Assembly (NCBI GenBank): GCA_905201285.1
Contig: CAJKNM010000027.1
Span: forward strand, 1-17,857
Length of the DNA: 17,857 bases
Direction: 5' to 3'
DNA from: an uncultured Eubacteriales bacterium
GTDB taxonomy: Bacteria > Bacillota > Clostridia > Monoglobales > Monoglobaceae
Below the pieces are notes generated by a model. The model made no database searches, was not told the origin of the DNA, and saw only the letters and a program-made list of their open reading frames with translations. The translations under genes were made by a program, and so were the position numbers. Numbering within the stretch: the first letter of the stretch is position 1; every line of letters begins with the position of its first letter. Positions 8,598-16,596 of this stretch are shown piece by piece.

Positions 8598-10781
8598 ATG
8601 GCTAAGAAACCGATTATTGAAAATCAGATAATAACCGAGACTCTTGAGAGTAACTATATGCCATACGCGATGAGCGTTATAATCTCGCGTGCTATTCCCG
8701 AAATTGACGGTTTTAAGCCGTCGCACAGAAAGCTTCTTTATACGATGTATAAGATGGGGCTTCTCACGGGAAACCGCACAAAGTCGGCAAACGTTGTGGG
8801 TCAGACAATGAAGCTTAACCCCCACGGTGATCAGGCAATATATGAAACGATGGTTCGTCTTACCGAGGGTAATGCATCGTTGCTTGTGCCGCTGGTTGAC
8901 TCAAAGGGTAACTTTGGTCGCCAGTACTCGCGCGATATGGCGTATGCCGCTTCGCGTTATACCGAGGTCAGGCTTTCAAAAATATGCTCTGAAATATTCA
9001 GGGATATGGATAAGAACACAATCGATTTTGTTGATAACTATGACGGAACGCTCAAAGAGCCGACTTTGCTCCCTACGACGTTTCCGAATATTCTTGCCAA
9101 CCCGAACCAAGGTATAGCCGTCGGAATGGCGTCGAATATATGCAGCTTTAACCTGCGTGAGCTTTGCGAGGCGACAATCGCGGTGATGAAGGACGAAAAC
9201 GCCGATTTGAGTGAGATTATGCCTGCGCCCGACTTCCCCGGAGGGGGCGAGCTTCTTCTTGACAAAGGCGAAATGAGTGAGATTTATAAGACAGGAAGAG
9301 GAAGCTTTAAGGTTCGGGCGAAATACAGATATGATAAGAAAAATAACTGTATCGAGATTTGTGAGATACCTTATACAGCGTCGGTTGAGGCTATAATAGA
9401 GAAAATCGTTGATTTGGTCAAGAGCGGAAAAATCCGTGAGATTTCGGACATCCGAGATGAAACCGACCTGCACGGTCTTAAACTGACAATTGATTTAAAG
9501 AGAAGCACCGACCCGGAAAAGCTTATGGCAAAGCTGTTTAAGTCAACACAGCTTGAGGATAGCTTCGGCTGTAACTTCAATATCCTTGTTGAAGGCTCAC
9601 CTATGGTTTTGGGCGTAAATGACATACTCTGTGAATGGCTTCGCTTCCGCAGAAGCTGTGTTATAAGAGGAATGAAGTATGACATTGAAAAGAAGAGTGA
9701 TAAGCTCAATCTTTTAGAGGGTCTTGAAAAAATTCTTTTGGACATTGACAAAGCGATAAAAATCGTGCGTGAGACCGAAGAGGATGCAATGGTTGTGCCG
9801 AACCTTATGGACGGCTTCGGAATCACTGAGGCTCAGGCAGAATTCGTGGCTGAGATTAAGCTGAGGAACTTAAACAAAGAATATATCTTAAAAAAGACGG
9901 CTGAAATAGAAACCTTGAAGGCCGAAATAGAGGACTTAAAGGCGGCTGTTTCGAGCAAGGCGAGAATCAACAAGATTATCGAGAAACAGCTCAAAGAGGT
10001 CAGCAATAAGTTCGGAAAGGACAGAAGGACAGCTATTGTTTCAGCAGAGGATGCAGTAATGGAAATCGAGCCGGAGGAGCTCGTGCCCGACTTTGCCGTA
10101 AAGCTGTTCAGAACGAAAGAGGGATATATAAAGAAGATTTCTCTTGTCGCCCTTCGCACAAGCGGCGAGCAGAAGCTCAAAGATGATGATGTTATGATTG
10201 AAGAGGTCGAGACAACCAACCGCGCGGAGGTAATATTCTTCGGCGGCGGAAATGCCTATAAGATGAAGGTTTCTGACATTCCCGACGGTAAGGCGAGCCA
10301 GCTCGGCGAGTACATTCCGAACCTTGTCGGAATGGAAGAAAAAGCGGATATAATCGGTATGGTTTTGGCCAATGACTACAGCGGAAATCTTCTGTTTGTC
10401 TTTGATAACGGAAAGTGTGCCAAGGTTCCGCTTTCCGCATACGCCACAAAGTCAAACCGCCGCCGGCTGACCGGAGCATATTCCGCTAAGGCAGAGGCGA
10501 TAGCTATGTTCTTCCTGCCGGAGGATACGGATATCCTGCTTATCAGTAGTGCGGAAAAGGCTCTGTGCGTCAGCACGGAAAAGATTCCGCTTAAGACGAC
10601 CAGAACCACGCAGGGCGTTGGCGTTATGACGCTTCGCCGCGGAGCGGTTATAAAAGCGGCATACCTCGCAGAGAACAGCGGTTTTGCTGAACCAAAGCGT
10701 TATCGCCCCAGAAACATCCCTGCCGCCGGCTCAGCAATAAAAGATGAGGACAAGGGAATCGAACAGCTGTCGCTGTTTTAA
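8598..10781 (+). CDS. parC: Type IIA topoisomerase DNA-cleavage subunit, ParC/GyrA-like
   Basis: This subunit cuts and religates the gate DNA and pairs with the preceding subunit. The 727-aa protein begins YMPYAMSVIISRAIPEIDGFKPSHRKLLYTM, the family signature. The catalytic tyrosine is about Y121 in AASRYTEV, preceded by the conserved Arg. The quinolone-pocket helix reads NPHGDQAIYETMVRL, with Gln79 where E. coli GyrA has Ser83 and Glu83 at the Asp87 position. A coiled-coil-rich region spans about 430-480. A C-terminal beta-pinwheel (about 490-710) follows; no clear GyrA-box was found, which favours topo IV. The ATG has AAGGAGA about 9 nt upstream. It is co-transcribed with the ParE-like gene and ends at a hairpin. 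Confidence 0.9.
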   Translation: MAKKPIIENQIITETLESNYMPYAMSVIISRAIPEIDGFKPSHRKLLYTMYKMGLLTGNRTKSANVVGQTMKLNPHGDQAIYETMVRLTEGNASLLVPLVDSKGNFGRQYSRDMAYAASRYTEVRLSKICSEIFRDMDKNTIDFVDNYDGTLKEPTLLPTTFPNILANPNQGIAVGMASNICSFNLRELCEATIAVMKDENADLSEIMPAPDFPGGGELLLDKGEMSEIYKTGRGSFKVRAKYRYDKKNNCIEICEIPYTASVEAIIEKIVDLVKSGKIREISDIRDETDLHGLKLTIDLKRSTDPEKLMAKLFKSTQLEDSFGCNFNILVEGSPMVLGVNDILCEWLRFRRSCVIRGMKYDIEKKSDKLNLLEGLEKILLDIDKAIKIVRETEEDAMVVPNLMDGFGITEAQAEFVAEIKLRNLNKEYILKKTAEIETLKAEIEDLKAAVSSKARINKIIEKQLKEVSNKFGKDRRTAIVSAEDAVMEIEPEELVPDFAVKLFRTKEGYIKKISLVALRTSGEQKLKDDDVMIEEVETTNRAEVIFFGGGNAYKMKVSDIPDGKASQLGEYIPNLVGMEEKADIIGMVLANDYSGNLLFVFDNGKCAKVPLSAYATKSNRRRLTGAYSAKAEAIAMFFLPEDTDILLISSAEKALCVSTEKIPLKTTRTTQGVGVMTLRRGAVIKAAYLAENSGFAEPKRYRPRNIPAAGSAIKDEDKGIEQLSLF

Positions 10782-10783
10782 TA

Positions 10784-10809
10784 ATTTGGCAAACTGCCTA
10801 ATATTTTTT
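10784..10809 (+). terminator. Rho-independent terminator after the topoisomerase operon
   Basis: ATTTGGCA (10784-10791) pairs with TGCCTAAT (10795-10802) with one mismatch and an AAC loop. A run of six T residues (10804-10809) follows. It lies 2 nt past the stop codon. Confidence 0.7.
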
Positions 10810-10843
10810 AACAAAATTCATACAAAAAATTAACAAACTGTAC

Positions 10844-10872
10844 TTGAAATTTTGTGCTGAATGTTGTATAAT
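10844..10872 (+). promoter_or_regulatory. Strong sigma-A-type promoter of hpf
   Basis: TTGAAA (10844-10849) and perfect TATAAT (10867-10872) have a 17-bp spacer. The predicted leader to the ATG at 10935 is about 55 nt. Confidence 0.75.
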
Positions 10873-10934
10873 ATGAATATAAGAAATACAGATTAAGTAT
10901 TTCGGTATATACACAGATGACAGGAGGCATAAGT

Positions 10935-11477
10935 ATGAAGTACAAAATTTTATGTAAGCAGGTTGAATTGGCGGATTCCAGCAAGGATAAGGTTATAGCA
11001 AAGGTTAATAAGCTTGATAAGTTCTTTGCTACCGATGACGAATGCAAGATTCAGATTTCCGAACAGAAGGAGCATATGGTTGTTGAAATCACCTTTATGT
11101 ATAAGGGATTTCTTATTCGTTCTGAAGCACGGAACAGAGACTTGCTCGCGGCTGTTGATATTTGCTTATCGAATATAGACAGACAGATAAGAAAGAACAA
11201 GACAAAGCTTGCGCGCAGACTGCGTGATGATGCTCTTGAAAATTACAGCGTTGACCTTCCTCTGACTGAGACCAAGGAAGCGAAAGATAATAAAGAAGAG
11301 TTTAAAATTATTAAGGTTAAGAAGTTTGCGGTGAAGCCGATGATGGTCGAAGAGGCAATCCTTCAGATGAATATGCTGGGTCATGATTTCTTTGTATTCA
11401 ACGACCCCGACACGATGAACACAAACATTGTGTATCGCAGAAAAGACGGCAATTATGCCTTAATAGAAGAAGAATAA
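10935..11477 (+). CDS. hpf: Long-form ribosome hibernation promoting factor
   Basis: HPF binds the 30S decoding region and, in its long form, dimerises 70S ribosomes into inactive 100S particles in stationary phase. The 180-aa protein has an N-terminal S30AE/RaiA domain (about 1-100). A charged linker follows, then the conserved dimerisation domain (about 120-178) with KKFAVKPMMVEEAILQMNMLGHDFFVF and a final VYRRKDGNYALIE. The ATG at 10935 is preferred because AGGAGG (10922-10927) lies 7 nt upstream; an ATG six codons earlier overlaps that site. It stands alone, with its own promoter and a downstream hairpin. Confidence 0.95.
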   Translation: MKYKILCKQVELADSSKDKVIAKVNKLDKFFATDDECKIQISEQKEHMVVEITFMYKGFLIRSEARNRDLLAAVDICLSNIDRQIRKNKTKLARRLRDDALENYSVDLPLTETKEAKDNKEEFKIIKVKKFAVKPMMVEEAILQMNMLGHDFFVFNDPDTMNTNIVYRRKDGNYALIEEE

Positions 11478-11490
11478 TTATATTATAAAC

Positions 11491-11519
11491 AGGGGCTGAT
11501 GCAAATTGCGTCAGCCCCT
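11491..11519. terminator. Hairpin terminator between hpf and the GH88 remnant
   Basis: AGGGGCTGA (11491-11499) pairs perfectly with TCAGCCCCT (11511-11519). Four further inner pairs (one wobble) close on a 3-nt loop. It sits 13 nt past the hpf stop and between convergent reading frames. No long T-run follows on the plus strand; a GTTTATAAT stretch follows on the minus strand. Confidence 0.65.
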
Positions 11520-11557
11520 CAGTCTGCCGGAAAGCAGCCTTCGCAGGACAATATGTG

Positions 11558-12130
11558 TTACGGCTCATACCAGAAAATATCGGTATTACCCATCAGGCGG
11601 CTGACCGCCTCCATGTAGAAATAATCACCGTAGATTAAACCAACGTTTACGTTAAGATCTTTGGGGCAATCTCCCGTTTCGCCGTTTAAGATACACTGTT
11701 TGTCATTATCAAGGTTTGAATAATTGTCAGTCAGTGATTTGACTATTTTATAAGCCGAGTCAATATAGAACTGTTTTTCGCATTCCGGAACAAATTCGGA
11801 AAGCTCAAGCAGACCGCACGCCGCACAGGCGGCCGCCGAGGTGTCTCGGGGGGGCTCGGGTGTTCTCGGAACGCGAAAATCCCAATGCGCCACATAATCC
11901 TCGGGGAGGTTTGCAAGAAAGAAACTTGCGACCTTCTTTGCGGCATCGAGATATTCTTGCTTACCGGTATATCGATAGACGAGAGGCAGGCCGTAGACAG
12001 CCCAGGATGTGCCGCGTGACCATGCTGAGGTCGGACTTGCCGCTTGACCTTGAATCGATTCAAGAAATTCACCTGTTTCGGGGTCAAATGAGAGCACATG
12101 GTTAACCGAACCGTCGGGACTCAGCGCGTC
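11558..12130 (-). pseudogene. GH88 unsaturated uronyl hydrolase, C-terminal remnant
   Basis: GH88 enzymes remove the unsaturated uronic acid left at the end of lyase-cut oligosaccharides. The open frame of 190 codons starts only at the breakpoint near 12,130. It reads from SPDGSVNH and SFDPETGEF into SAWSRGTSWAVYG, the typical barrel-core motif. DTSAAACAACGLLEL and GLIYGDYFYMEAVSRL follow. The natural C-terminus is present, but roughly the first half of a ~370-aa enzyme is missing, where family catalytic aspartates are expected. No good start or ribosome binding site is present. A TGA (minus strand, 12131-12133) sits immediately upstream, where the sequence becomes the AraC fragment. An internal GTG at 12097 could be called a start, but it falls inside a conserved motif. 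The remnant is probably inactive. Confidence 0.8.
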
Positions 12131-12359
12131 TCATTATTCGGCGGTGTTTAAAAAGGTGACGGGTAAGTCGCCGATTGAATATTTGATACACTTGAGAATA
12201 TTCAGGGCAAAACAGCTTTTGGCAGACGGATTTTCAGTAACGGCAACGGCTGAGGCGGTTGGCTTTTCGGATATTTATTATTTCAGCAGTATGTTTAAAA
12301 AATTTGAGGGTATGTCTCCGACAAAGTATATAAAGGAAAAGAAAGAAACACTTAATTAA
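12129..12359 (+). pseudogene. AraC-family regulator, C-terminal HTH remnant
   Basis: The recognisable part reads SHYSAVFKKVTGKSPIEYL and then FRAKQLLADGFSVTATAEAVGF. It ends with DIYYFSSMFKKFEGMSPTKY. This is the end of the first HTH, the linker and the whole second HTH of an AraC/XylS DNA-binding domain. The sensor domain and the start of the HTH domain are missing. Homology begins exactly where the GH88 remnant on the other strand stops (12129-12130). A GTG at 12144 is in frame but has no plausible ribosome binding site and cuts into the first HTH. It is followed by a strong hairpin, as a complete gene would be. Confidence 0.8.
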
Positions 12360-12362
12360 TAT

Positions 12363-12404
12363 AAATGCCCCGACCGTGCAATTTTAAACGCGGTTGGGGC
12401 ATTT
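12363..12404. terminator. Bidirectional terminator between convergent AraC genes
   Basis: AAATGCCCCGACCG (12363-12376) pairs with CGGTTGGGGCATTT (12391-12404), with 13 Watson-Crick pairs and one wobble. It lies just past the stop of the AraC remnant and 36 nt past the stop of the intact minus-strand regulator. A T-rich run on each strand fits use in both directions. Confidence 0.75.
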
Positions 12405-12439
12405 CGTGTCTGTTTATCGAATTTTGAATTTTATGCTTT

Positions 12440-13300
12440 TTAGTTCTCGTTCAGCTTATGTCTGAATTCGTTCGGTGTGAGACATATAAGCTCTTTAAAA
12501 GCCTTTCTGAAACAATCTGTATCGTTATAGCCGGATAGAGCCGAAATTTCTTCAATCTTTTTATCGGTGTGAGCAAGCAGGCGGCTTGCTTCGTTAATAC
12601 GAACCTTTTTTAAATACTGCTGAAAGGTTAATCCGGTTTTGACCTTGAACAGCTTGCTTATATAAGGAAGGCTATAGTTCATATGTTCAATAATGCCCGA
12701 TAGGGTGAGGTTTTCATTATACCTTCTGTTGATTTCATTTATGATTTTCTGTGTAATATCCGCATTGTTCTCAATGGCGGAAATTTTCCGCGCGGTTAAA
12801 ACCAGAAGTCTGATTAAGTCTGAACGGATGAGCTCTGTATAATTATTTTGTTTCTCTCTATACTCATCAAGCATCTCGCTGAGAATGTCGAGAATTTTTC
12901 CGTTGTCATCGTGAAAAATATGATTGGCGAGGCTAAAATTCATACTGTTTGAGTTAATCTTAATAAGATAGTGCCTGATAAGCGTTTGAAAATCCTTACA
13001 GTATATAAGGCTTTTGTCAATCAGCTCAGGCAGGAAAAGGCAGTTTATAACGCAGACATTATCTGTTGTGCCGTAATATTCGTGGTTGGTTCCGTAATCG
13101 ATGATAAAATAGTCGCCCTTTTTTATCTCGGTGGAATTTGCGCCGTTTATCTTATGGATTGCCTTTCCGTCGGTCACATAAGCGAGTTCAAGAAACTGAT
13201 GCTCATGCGGAGCGGTATAGCGGCCTTGGCATTTATGAATATTAAAACACTCTTCTTTTTTAATAAACTTTTCTCTGTCATACTTTTCATCTGTTTTCAT
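12440..13300 (-). CDS. AraC-family transcriptional regulator (cupin sensor + HTH)
   Basis: The 286-aa protein is a typical sugar-responsive AraC/XylS regulator. The N-terminal cupin-like domain (about 15-95) contains PHEHQFLEL (H32, H34, E38) and a KKGDYFIID turn. A helical linker leads to the C-terminal double HTH (about 185-283), including LTLSGIIEHMNYSLPYISKLFK and an ending with LTPNEFR. It is divergent from the GH106-like gene, which it most likely controls. The two share the 113-bp region 13301-13413. The ATG at 13300 has GGGTGA on the minus strand (13305-13310) at the short spacing of 4 nt. The effector is unknown; a plant-glycan oligosaccharide is inferred from the neighbour. Confidence 0.92.
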   Translation of the reverse strand: MKTDEKYDREKFIKKEECFNIHKCQGRYTAPHEHQFLELAYVTDGKAIHKINGANSTEIKKGDYFIIDYGTNHEYYGTTDNVCVINCLFLPELIDKSLIYCKDFQTLIRHYLIKINSNSMNFSLANHIFHDDNGKILDILSEMLDEYREKQNNYTELIRSDLIRLLVLTARKISAIENNADITQKIINEINRRYNENLTLSGIIEHMNYSLPYISKLFKVKTGLTFQQYLKKVRINEASRLLAHTDKKIEEISALSGYNDTDCFRKAFKELICLTPNEFRHKLNEN

Positions 13301-13346
13301 TTTATCACCCGGTTAAATTATTGGGGTAAAACAGAAAATTAACCCG

Positions 13347-13375
13347 TTGAATATATTATAAACCTAATATATAAT
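13347..13375 (+). promoter_or_regulatory. Promoter of the GH106-like gene
   Basis: TTGAAT (13347-13352) and perfect TATAAT (13370-13375) have a 17-bp spacer. The predicted start lies about 32 nt before the ATG at 13414. The spacer overlaps the inverted repeat ATATATTA-6-TAATATAT (13351-13372), a possible but AT-rich operator. Confidence 0.7.
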
Positions 13376-13383
13376 AATGTCAA
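13355..13383 (-). promoter_or_regulatory. Promoter of the AraC-family regulator, superimposed on the GH106 promoter
   Basis: On the minus strand, a perfect TTGACA (13383-13378) and a perfect TATAAT (13360-13355) are separated by 17 bp. The core elements overlap those of the opposite promoter almost completely. The predicted leader to the ATG at 13300 is about 48 nt. Confidence 0.75.
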
Positions 13384-13413
13384 CAAATTATTTTGGGTAG
13401 GAGGAACGATGGT

Positions 13414-16400
13414 ATGTTTTATAAAAAAAATAAATCAAAAGAGCTCGATGACAAGCTCTTCAGAAATCCGACAAGCGAATATCGCGGAACGCCGTTCTGG
13501 GCGTGGAATTGCGTAATGACCCCCGAAATGCTCGGTGAACAGATTGAAGGACTGAAAGAAATGGGGTTTGGCGGTTTTCATATGCACTCGCGTGCGGGAA
13601 TGGCCATGCCGTATCTGAAAGAAGATTTTATGAACCTTGTCAAATTCTGCACCAAAAAGGCAAAGGATGAGGGGATGCTTGCATACCTGTATGATGAAGA
13701 CAAGTGGCCGTCAGGCTTTGCCGGTGGGTATGTGACCAAAAATCCTCGTTTTCGTCAGCGCAGCCTTGTATTTAGTTTGGATTTGAGGGAACACTTCTCG
13801 CGCGGTGAAGCGATTGATGAAGGTAAGCCATACCTTCTCGCCGTTTATGATATTGTATTGAATGATAAGGGTGAACTTGAGGAATACCGAAGAATCTCGG
13901 AAAGCGATTCCGCAAGGGGTCAAAAGCGATATGTGTATATTGTTACTGCAAAAGAGAGCCCGTGGTATAACAATCAGACTTATGTTGATACACTTGACAA
14001 GGAGGCGATTGATGAGTTTATAGATATTACATATGAGGCGTATGAAAGGGCAGTGGGAAGCGAATTCGGAGAGACAATTCCATCGATTTTTACAGATGAG
14101 CCTGAGTTCGACTTTAAGCGCCCTCTCGGTTTTGCAAGCAGCACAAACGATGCGTCTTTTCCGTGGACATTTTCGTTTTTAGAAAAATTTGAGAAAAGAT
14201 ACAACTATGACTTGCTTGAAAAACTGCCTGAGATTGTATGGGACCTGCCGAACGGAAAGGTTTCGACGGCACGTTATCATTATCACGATTTTATCTCTGA
14301 GCTTTTTACCGAGAGCTTTGCCGATAACTGCGGAAGATGGTGTGACGAGCATAATCTTTTCCTCACCGGACATATGATGGATGAGCCGACGCTTCAGTCG
14401 CAGACAGGCGCTCTCGGAGAAACGATGCGCTCATATCGCGCTTTCGGAATTCCGGGGATAGATATGCTTTGTAATAACGTAGAGCTGTCAACGGCAAAGC
14501 AATGCCAGTCGGCGGTTCATCAGTACGGACGTGAGGCTATGGTTTCGGAATTGTATGGCGTAACGAACTGGGATTTTGATTTCAGGGGTCATAAGTTCCA
14601 GGGTGATTGGCAGGCGGCTTTGGGCGTAACCGTTCGCGTTCCGCATCTTTCGTGGGTTTCTATGGCGGGCGAAGCAAAGCGCGATTATCCGGCATCAATC
14701 AACTATCAGTCGCCGTGGTATAAAGAGTATAAATATATCGAGAATCATTTTGCAAGGGTGAACACCGCGCTTACACGCGGAAAGGCAAGGGTAAAGGTGG
14801 CGGTAATTCATCCGGTTGAAAGCTATTGGATAAACTTCGGACCTGCTGAAAACACTCTTTCAATCAGAAATCAGCTTGACAAAAAGTTTGAAGATATTAT
14901 AAAATGGCTGTTGTTTGGAACTATTGACTTTGATTTTATAAGCGAGTCGCTTCTGCCCGAACAGATAAAGGGTACCGACCGGAAGCTGAAGGTTGGCGAG
15001 ATGGAGTATGACGCAGTGATTATTCCGGATTGTTTAACCATCAGGAGCACTACGCTTGACACGCTTAAAAGCTTTAACAAATCAGGCGGAAGAGTTATAT
15101 TTGCGGGTGAGTGCCCGAAGTATATTGACGCGGTTTCGAATGATGCCGCACAGGAATTATATGAAAACAGCGTGTGCGTGCCATATGATAAGATTTCAGT
15201 TTTAGAAGCATTAGAGGAGTTCCGCGAGGTTGAGATAAAAGATTCAAATGGTTCGCCGACAGAAAATCTTATATATAATATGAGAAAGGATAATACCTGT
15301 TCGTGGTTATTTATCGCACATGGAGCGAAAGAGGAAAATGTCTCTGCCGAGGACACATCGGCACAAAACGTCACTATATATATTTCGGGTGAATATTCGC
15401 CTTTGCTCTATGACACATTAAGCGGAGAAATATGTGAAATTCCTTATACATATGAAAAAGGAAAGACCGTTATCGGGTATACGCTTTACAGAAATGACAG
15501 CATCCTGCTTAAACTGACAGAGGAAAAAGGGACCGGGGTCGGAAGGATAAAAGAGAAGGCTCTCGTGCCGTCACAGACGATTCGTTTCATCGACGAGGTG
15601 GAATATAAACGCTGTGAGCCTAATGTCCTCCTGCTTGACCGTGCCGAGTATTCATTAAACGGTGAGCCTTTTAATAATGAAGAAGAAATTCTTATTCTTG
15701 ACAATAAATGCCGCGAAAGAATGGGTTGGCCGCTGCGCGGCAATCAGTTTGCTCAGCCGTGGGTTGTGAAAGAGGAGCCGATTTCAAACTATATTACGCT
15801 GAGGTTTAATATAAACAGCGAGGTTTGTGTGTCGGGAGCGAGACTTGCTATAGAAGACGCTGAAAAGCTTGAGATAATGTTTAACGGAGAAAAAATTCCG
15901 GTTAAATTAAACGGATGGTATGTAGACAAAGCAATCAAAACCGTTGCCCTGCCTGAGATTAAAGAGGGCAGAAATGAGCTTGTTGTAAAGGTTCCGTTCG
16001 GAAAGCGCACAAATACCGAGTGGTGTTATATTCTCGGTGAATTCGGAGTTAAGACTTGCGGCGCGGTATCAACGATAATCCCGGACACAGATAAAATAGG
16101 CTTTTCAACGCTGACGGCGCAGGGTATGCCCTTCTATGGCGGAAATATAATCTATAAGACCGAAATTGATGTTCCGGACTGTACGGCAATTGTTCGGGCA
16201 AACTTTTATCGCGGAGCGCTTATCAAAGTGTTTGTGGATGGAAAGGATATGGGAATTATAGCATTTTCACCGTATAAGCTAAAGCTTGACGGCATATCGA
16301 GGGGCAAACATACCATTGAGTTTGAGCTTTTCGGCACGAGAATAAATACCTTTGGCGGTATGCACAATGTTTCTCAGCCCAAATGGGTAGGTGCTGACTT

Positions 16401-16494
16401 CTGGAGAAGCACCGGTGATAATTGGTGTTATGAGTACAATCTTAAAAATACAGGAATTTTAGCAAGTCCGATTATTGAGATATATGAAGACTGA
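13414..16494 (+). CDS. GH106-like glycoside hydrolase (probable alpha-L-rhamnosidase family)
   Basis: The 1026-aa protein opens with FRNPTSEYRGTPFWAWN and GGFHMHSRAG. YLYDEDKWPSGFAGG (91-105) follows; this is the usual N-terminal signature of the large GH106-type glycosidases (Glyco_hydro_106). Candidate catalytic acids are Glu229 in IFTDEPEF and Glu379 in MVSELYG, by position and conservation. A Rossmann-like segment begins near KVAVIHPVESYW (about 461), and beta-sandwich domains fill the C-terminus. There is no signal peptide, so it probably acts in the cytoplasm on imported oligosaccharides. The ATG at 13414 is preferred: AGGAGG (13399-13404) is 9 nt upstream, whereas a TTG at 13393 lies upstream of that site. 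No clear terminator follows. Rhamnosidase activity is inferred from the family; other specificities are possible. Confidence 0.82.
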   Translation: MFYKKNKSKELDDKLFRNPTSEYRGTPFWAWNCVMTPEMLGEQIEGLKEMGFGGFHMHSRAGMAMPYLKEDFMNLVKFCTKKAKDEGMLAYLYDEDKWPSGFAGGYVTKNPRFRQRSLVFSLDLREHFSRGEAIDEGKPYLLAVYDIVLNDKGELEEYRRISESDSARGQKRYVYIVTAKESPWYNNQTYVDTLDKEAIDEFIDITYEAYERAVGSEFGETIPSIFTDEPEFDFKRPLGFASSTNDASFPWTFSFLEKFEKRYNYDLLEKLPEIVWDLPNGKVSTARYHYHDFISELFTESFADNCGRWCDEHNLFLTGHMMDEPTLQSQTGALGETMRSYRAFGIPGIDMLCNNVELSTAKQCQSAVHQYGREAMVSELYGVTNWDFDFRGHKFQGDWQAALGVTVRVPHLSWVSMAGEAKRDYPASINYQSPWYKEYKYIENHFARVNTALTRGKARVKVAVIHPVESYWINFGPAENTLSIRNQLDKKFEDIIKWLLFGTIDFDFISESLLPEQIKGTDRKLKVGEMEYDAVIIPDCLTIRSTTLDTLKSFNKSGGRVIFAGECPKYIDAVSNDAAQELYENSVCVPYDKISVLEALEEFREVEIKDSNGSPTENLIYNMRKDNTCSWLFIAHGAKEENVSAEDTSAQNVTIYISGEYSPLLYDTLSGEICEIPYTYEKGKTVIGYTLYRNDSILLKLTEEKGTGVGRIKEKALVPSQTIRFIDEVEYKRCEPNVLLLDRAEYSLNGEPFNNEEEILILDNKCRERMGWPLRGNQFAQPWVVKEEPISNYITLRFNINSEVCVSGARLAIEDAEKLEIMFNGEKIPVKLNGWYVDKAIKTVALPEIKEGRNELVVKVPFGKRTNTEWCYILGEFGVKTCGAVSTIIPDTDKIGFSTLTAQGMPFYGGNIIYKTEIDVPDCTAIVRANFYRGALIKVFVDGKDMGIIAFSPYKLKLDGISRGKHTIEFELFGTRINTFGGMHNVSQPKWVGADFWRSTGDNWCYEYNLKNTGILASPIIEIYED

Positions 16495-16503
16495 GATGTT
16501 TAG

Positions 16504-16521
16504 CGTATATCAACGTATATC
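16504..16521 (+). repeat. Short tandem direct repeat upstream of sigK
   Basis: CGTATATC occurs twice (16504-16511 and 16514-16521) with a 10-bp period. It lies just after the GH106-like gene and about 50 bp before the sigK promoter. It might be a binding site on one face of the helix, or chance. Confidence 0.4.
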
Positions 16522-16568
16522 GAAGGAAGCAGAATCGGTGTCGGATGTATTCAGAATCATAAAAATGA

Positions 16569-16596
16569 AATATTAGGACAAAAAATGTCATATAGA
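16569..16596 (+). promoter_or_regulatory. Sigma-E-like sporulation promoter of sigK with possible SpoIIID box
   Basis: AATATT (16569-16574), a 14-bp spacer and CATATAGA (16589-16596) resemble the mother-cell sigma-E consensus (ATATT-14-CATACAAT). GGACAAA (16576-16582), close to the SpoIIID core, lies in the spacer. In B. subtilis, sigK is transcribed by sigma-E with SpoIIID. The match is by eye and the -10 is imperfect. Confidence 0.45.

Noticed and set aside
8976..9473. Minus-strand open frame (165 codons) inside the ParC-like gene, with similar antisense frames in the ParE-like gene and carB
   Set aside because: These shadow the conserved coding sequences in another frame and encode no family-like protein.
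10917..10934. Upstream ATG of hpf
   Set aside because: It lies before and over the AGGAGG site, which correctly serves the ATG at 10935.
11743..12105. Alternative frames on both strands across the GH88 remnant
   Set aside because: Only the 11558-12130 minus frame shows family motifs; the others have no similarity and overlap it.
13393..13413. TTG start giving seven extra residues for the GH106-like protein
   Set aside because: The extra codons include the AGGAGG ribosome binding site itself; the ATG at 13414 is correctly spaced.
14871..15374. Long minus-strand open frame (167 codons) inside the GH106-like gene
   Set aside because: It lies wholly antisense to a clearly coding gene, has no recognisable domain or ribosome binding site, and is explained by codon bias of the sense strand.
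16495..16560. Terminator after the GH106-like gene
   Set aside because: No stable stem with a T-run is visible; only a short direct repeat is present.
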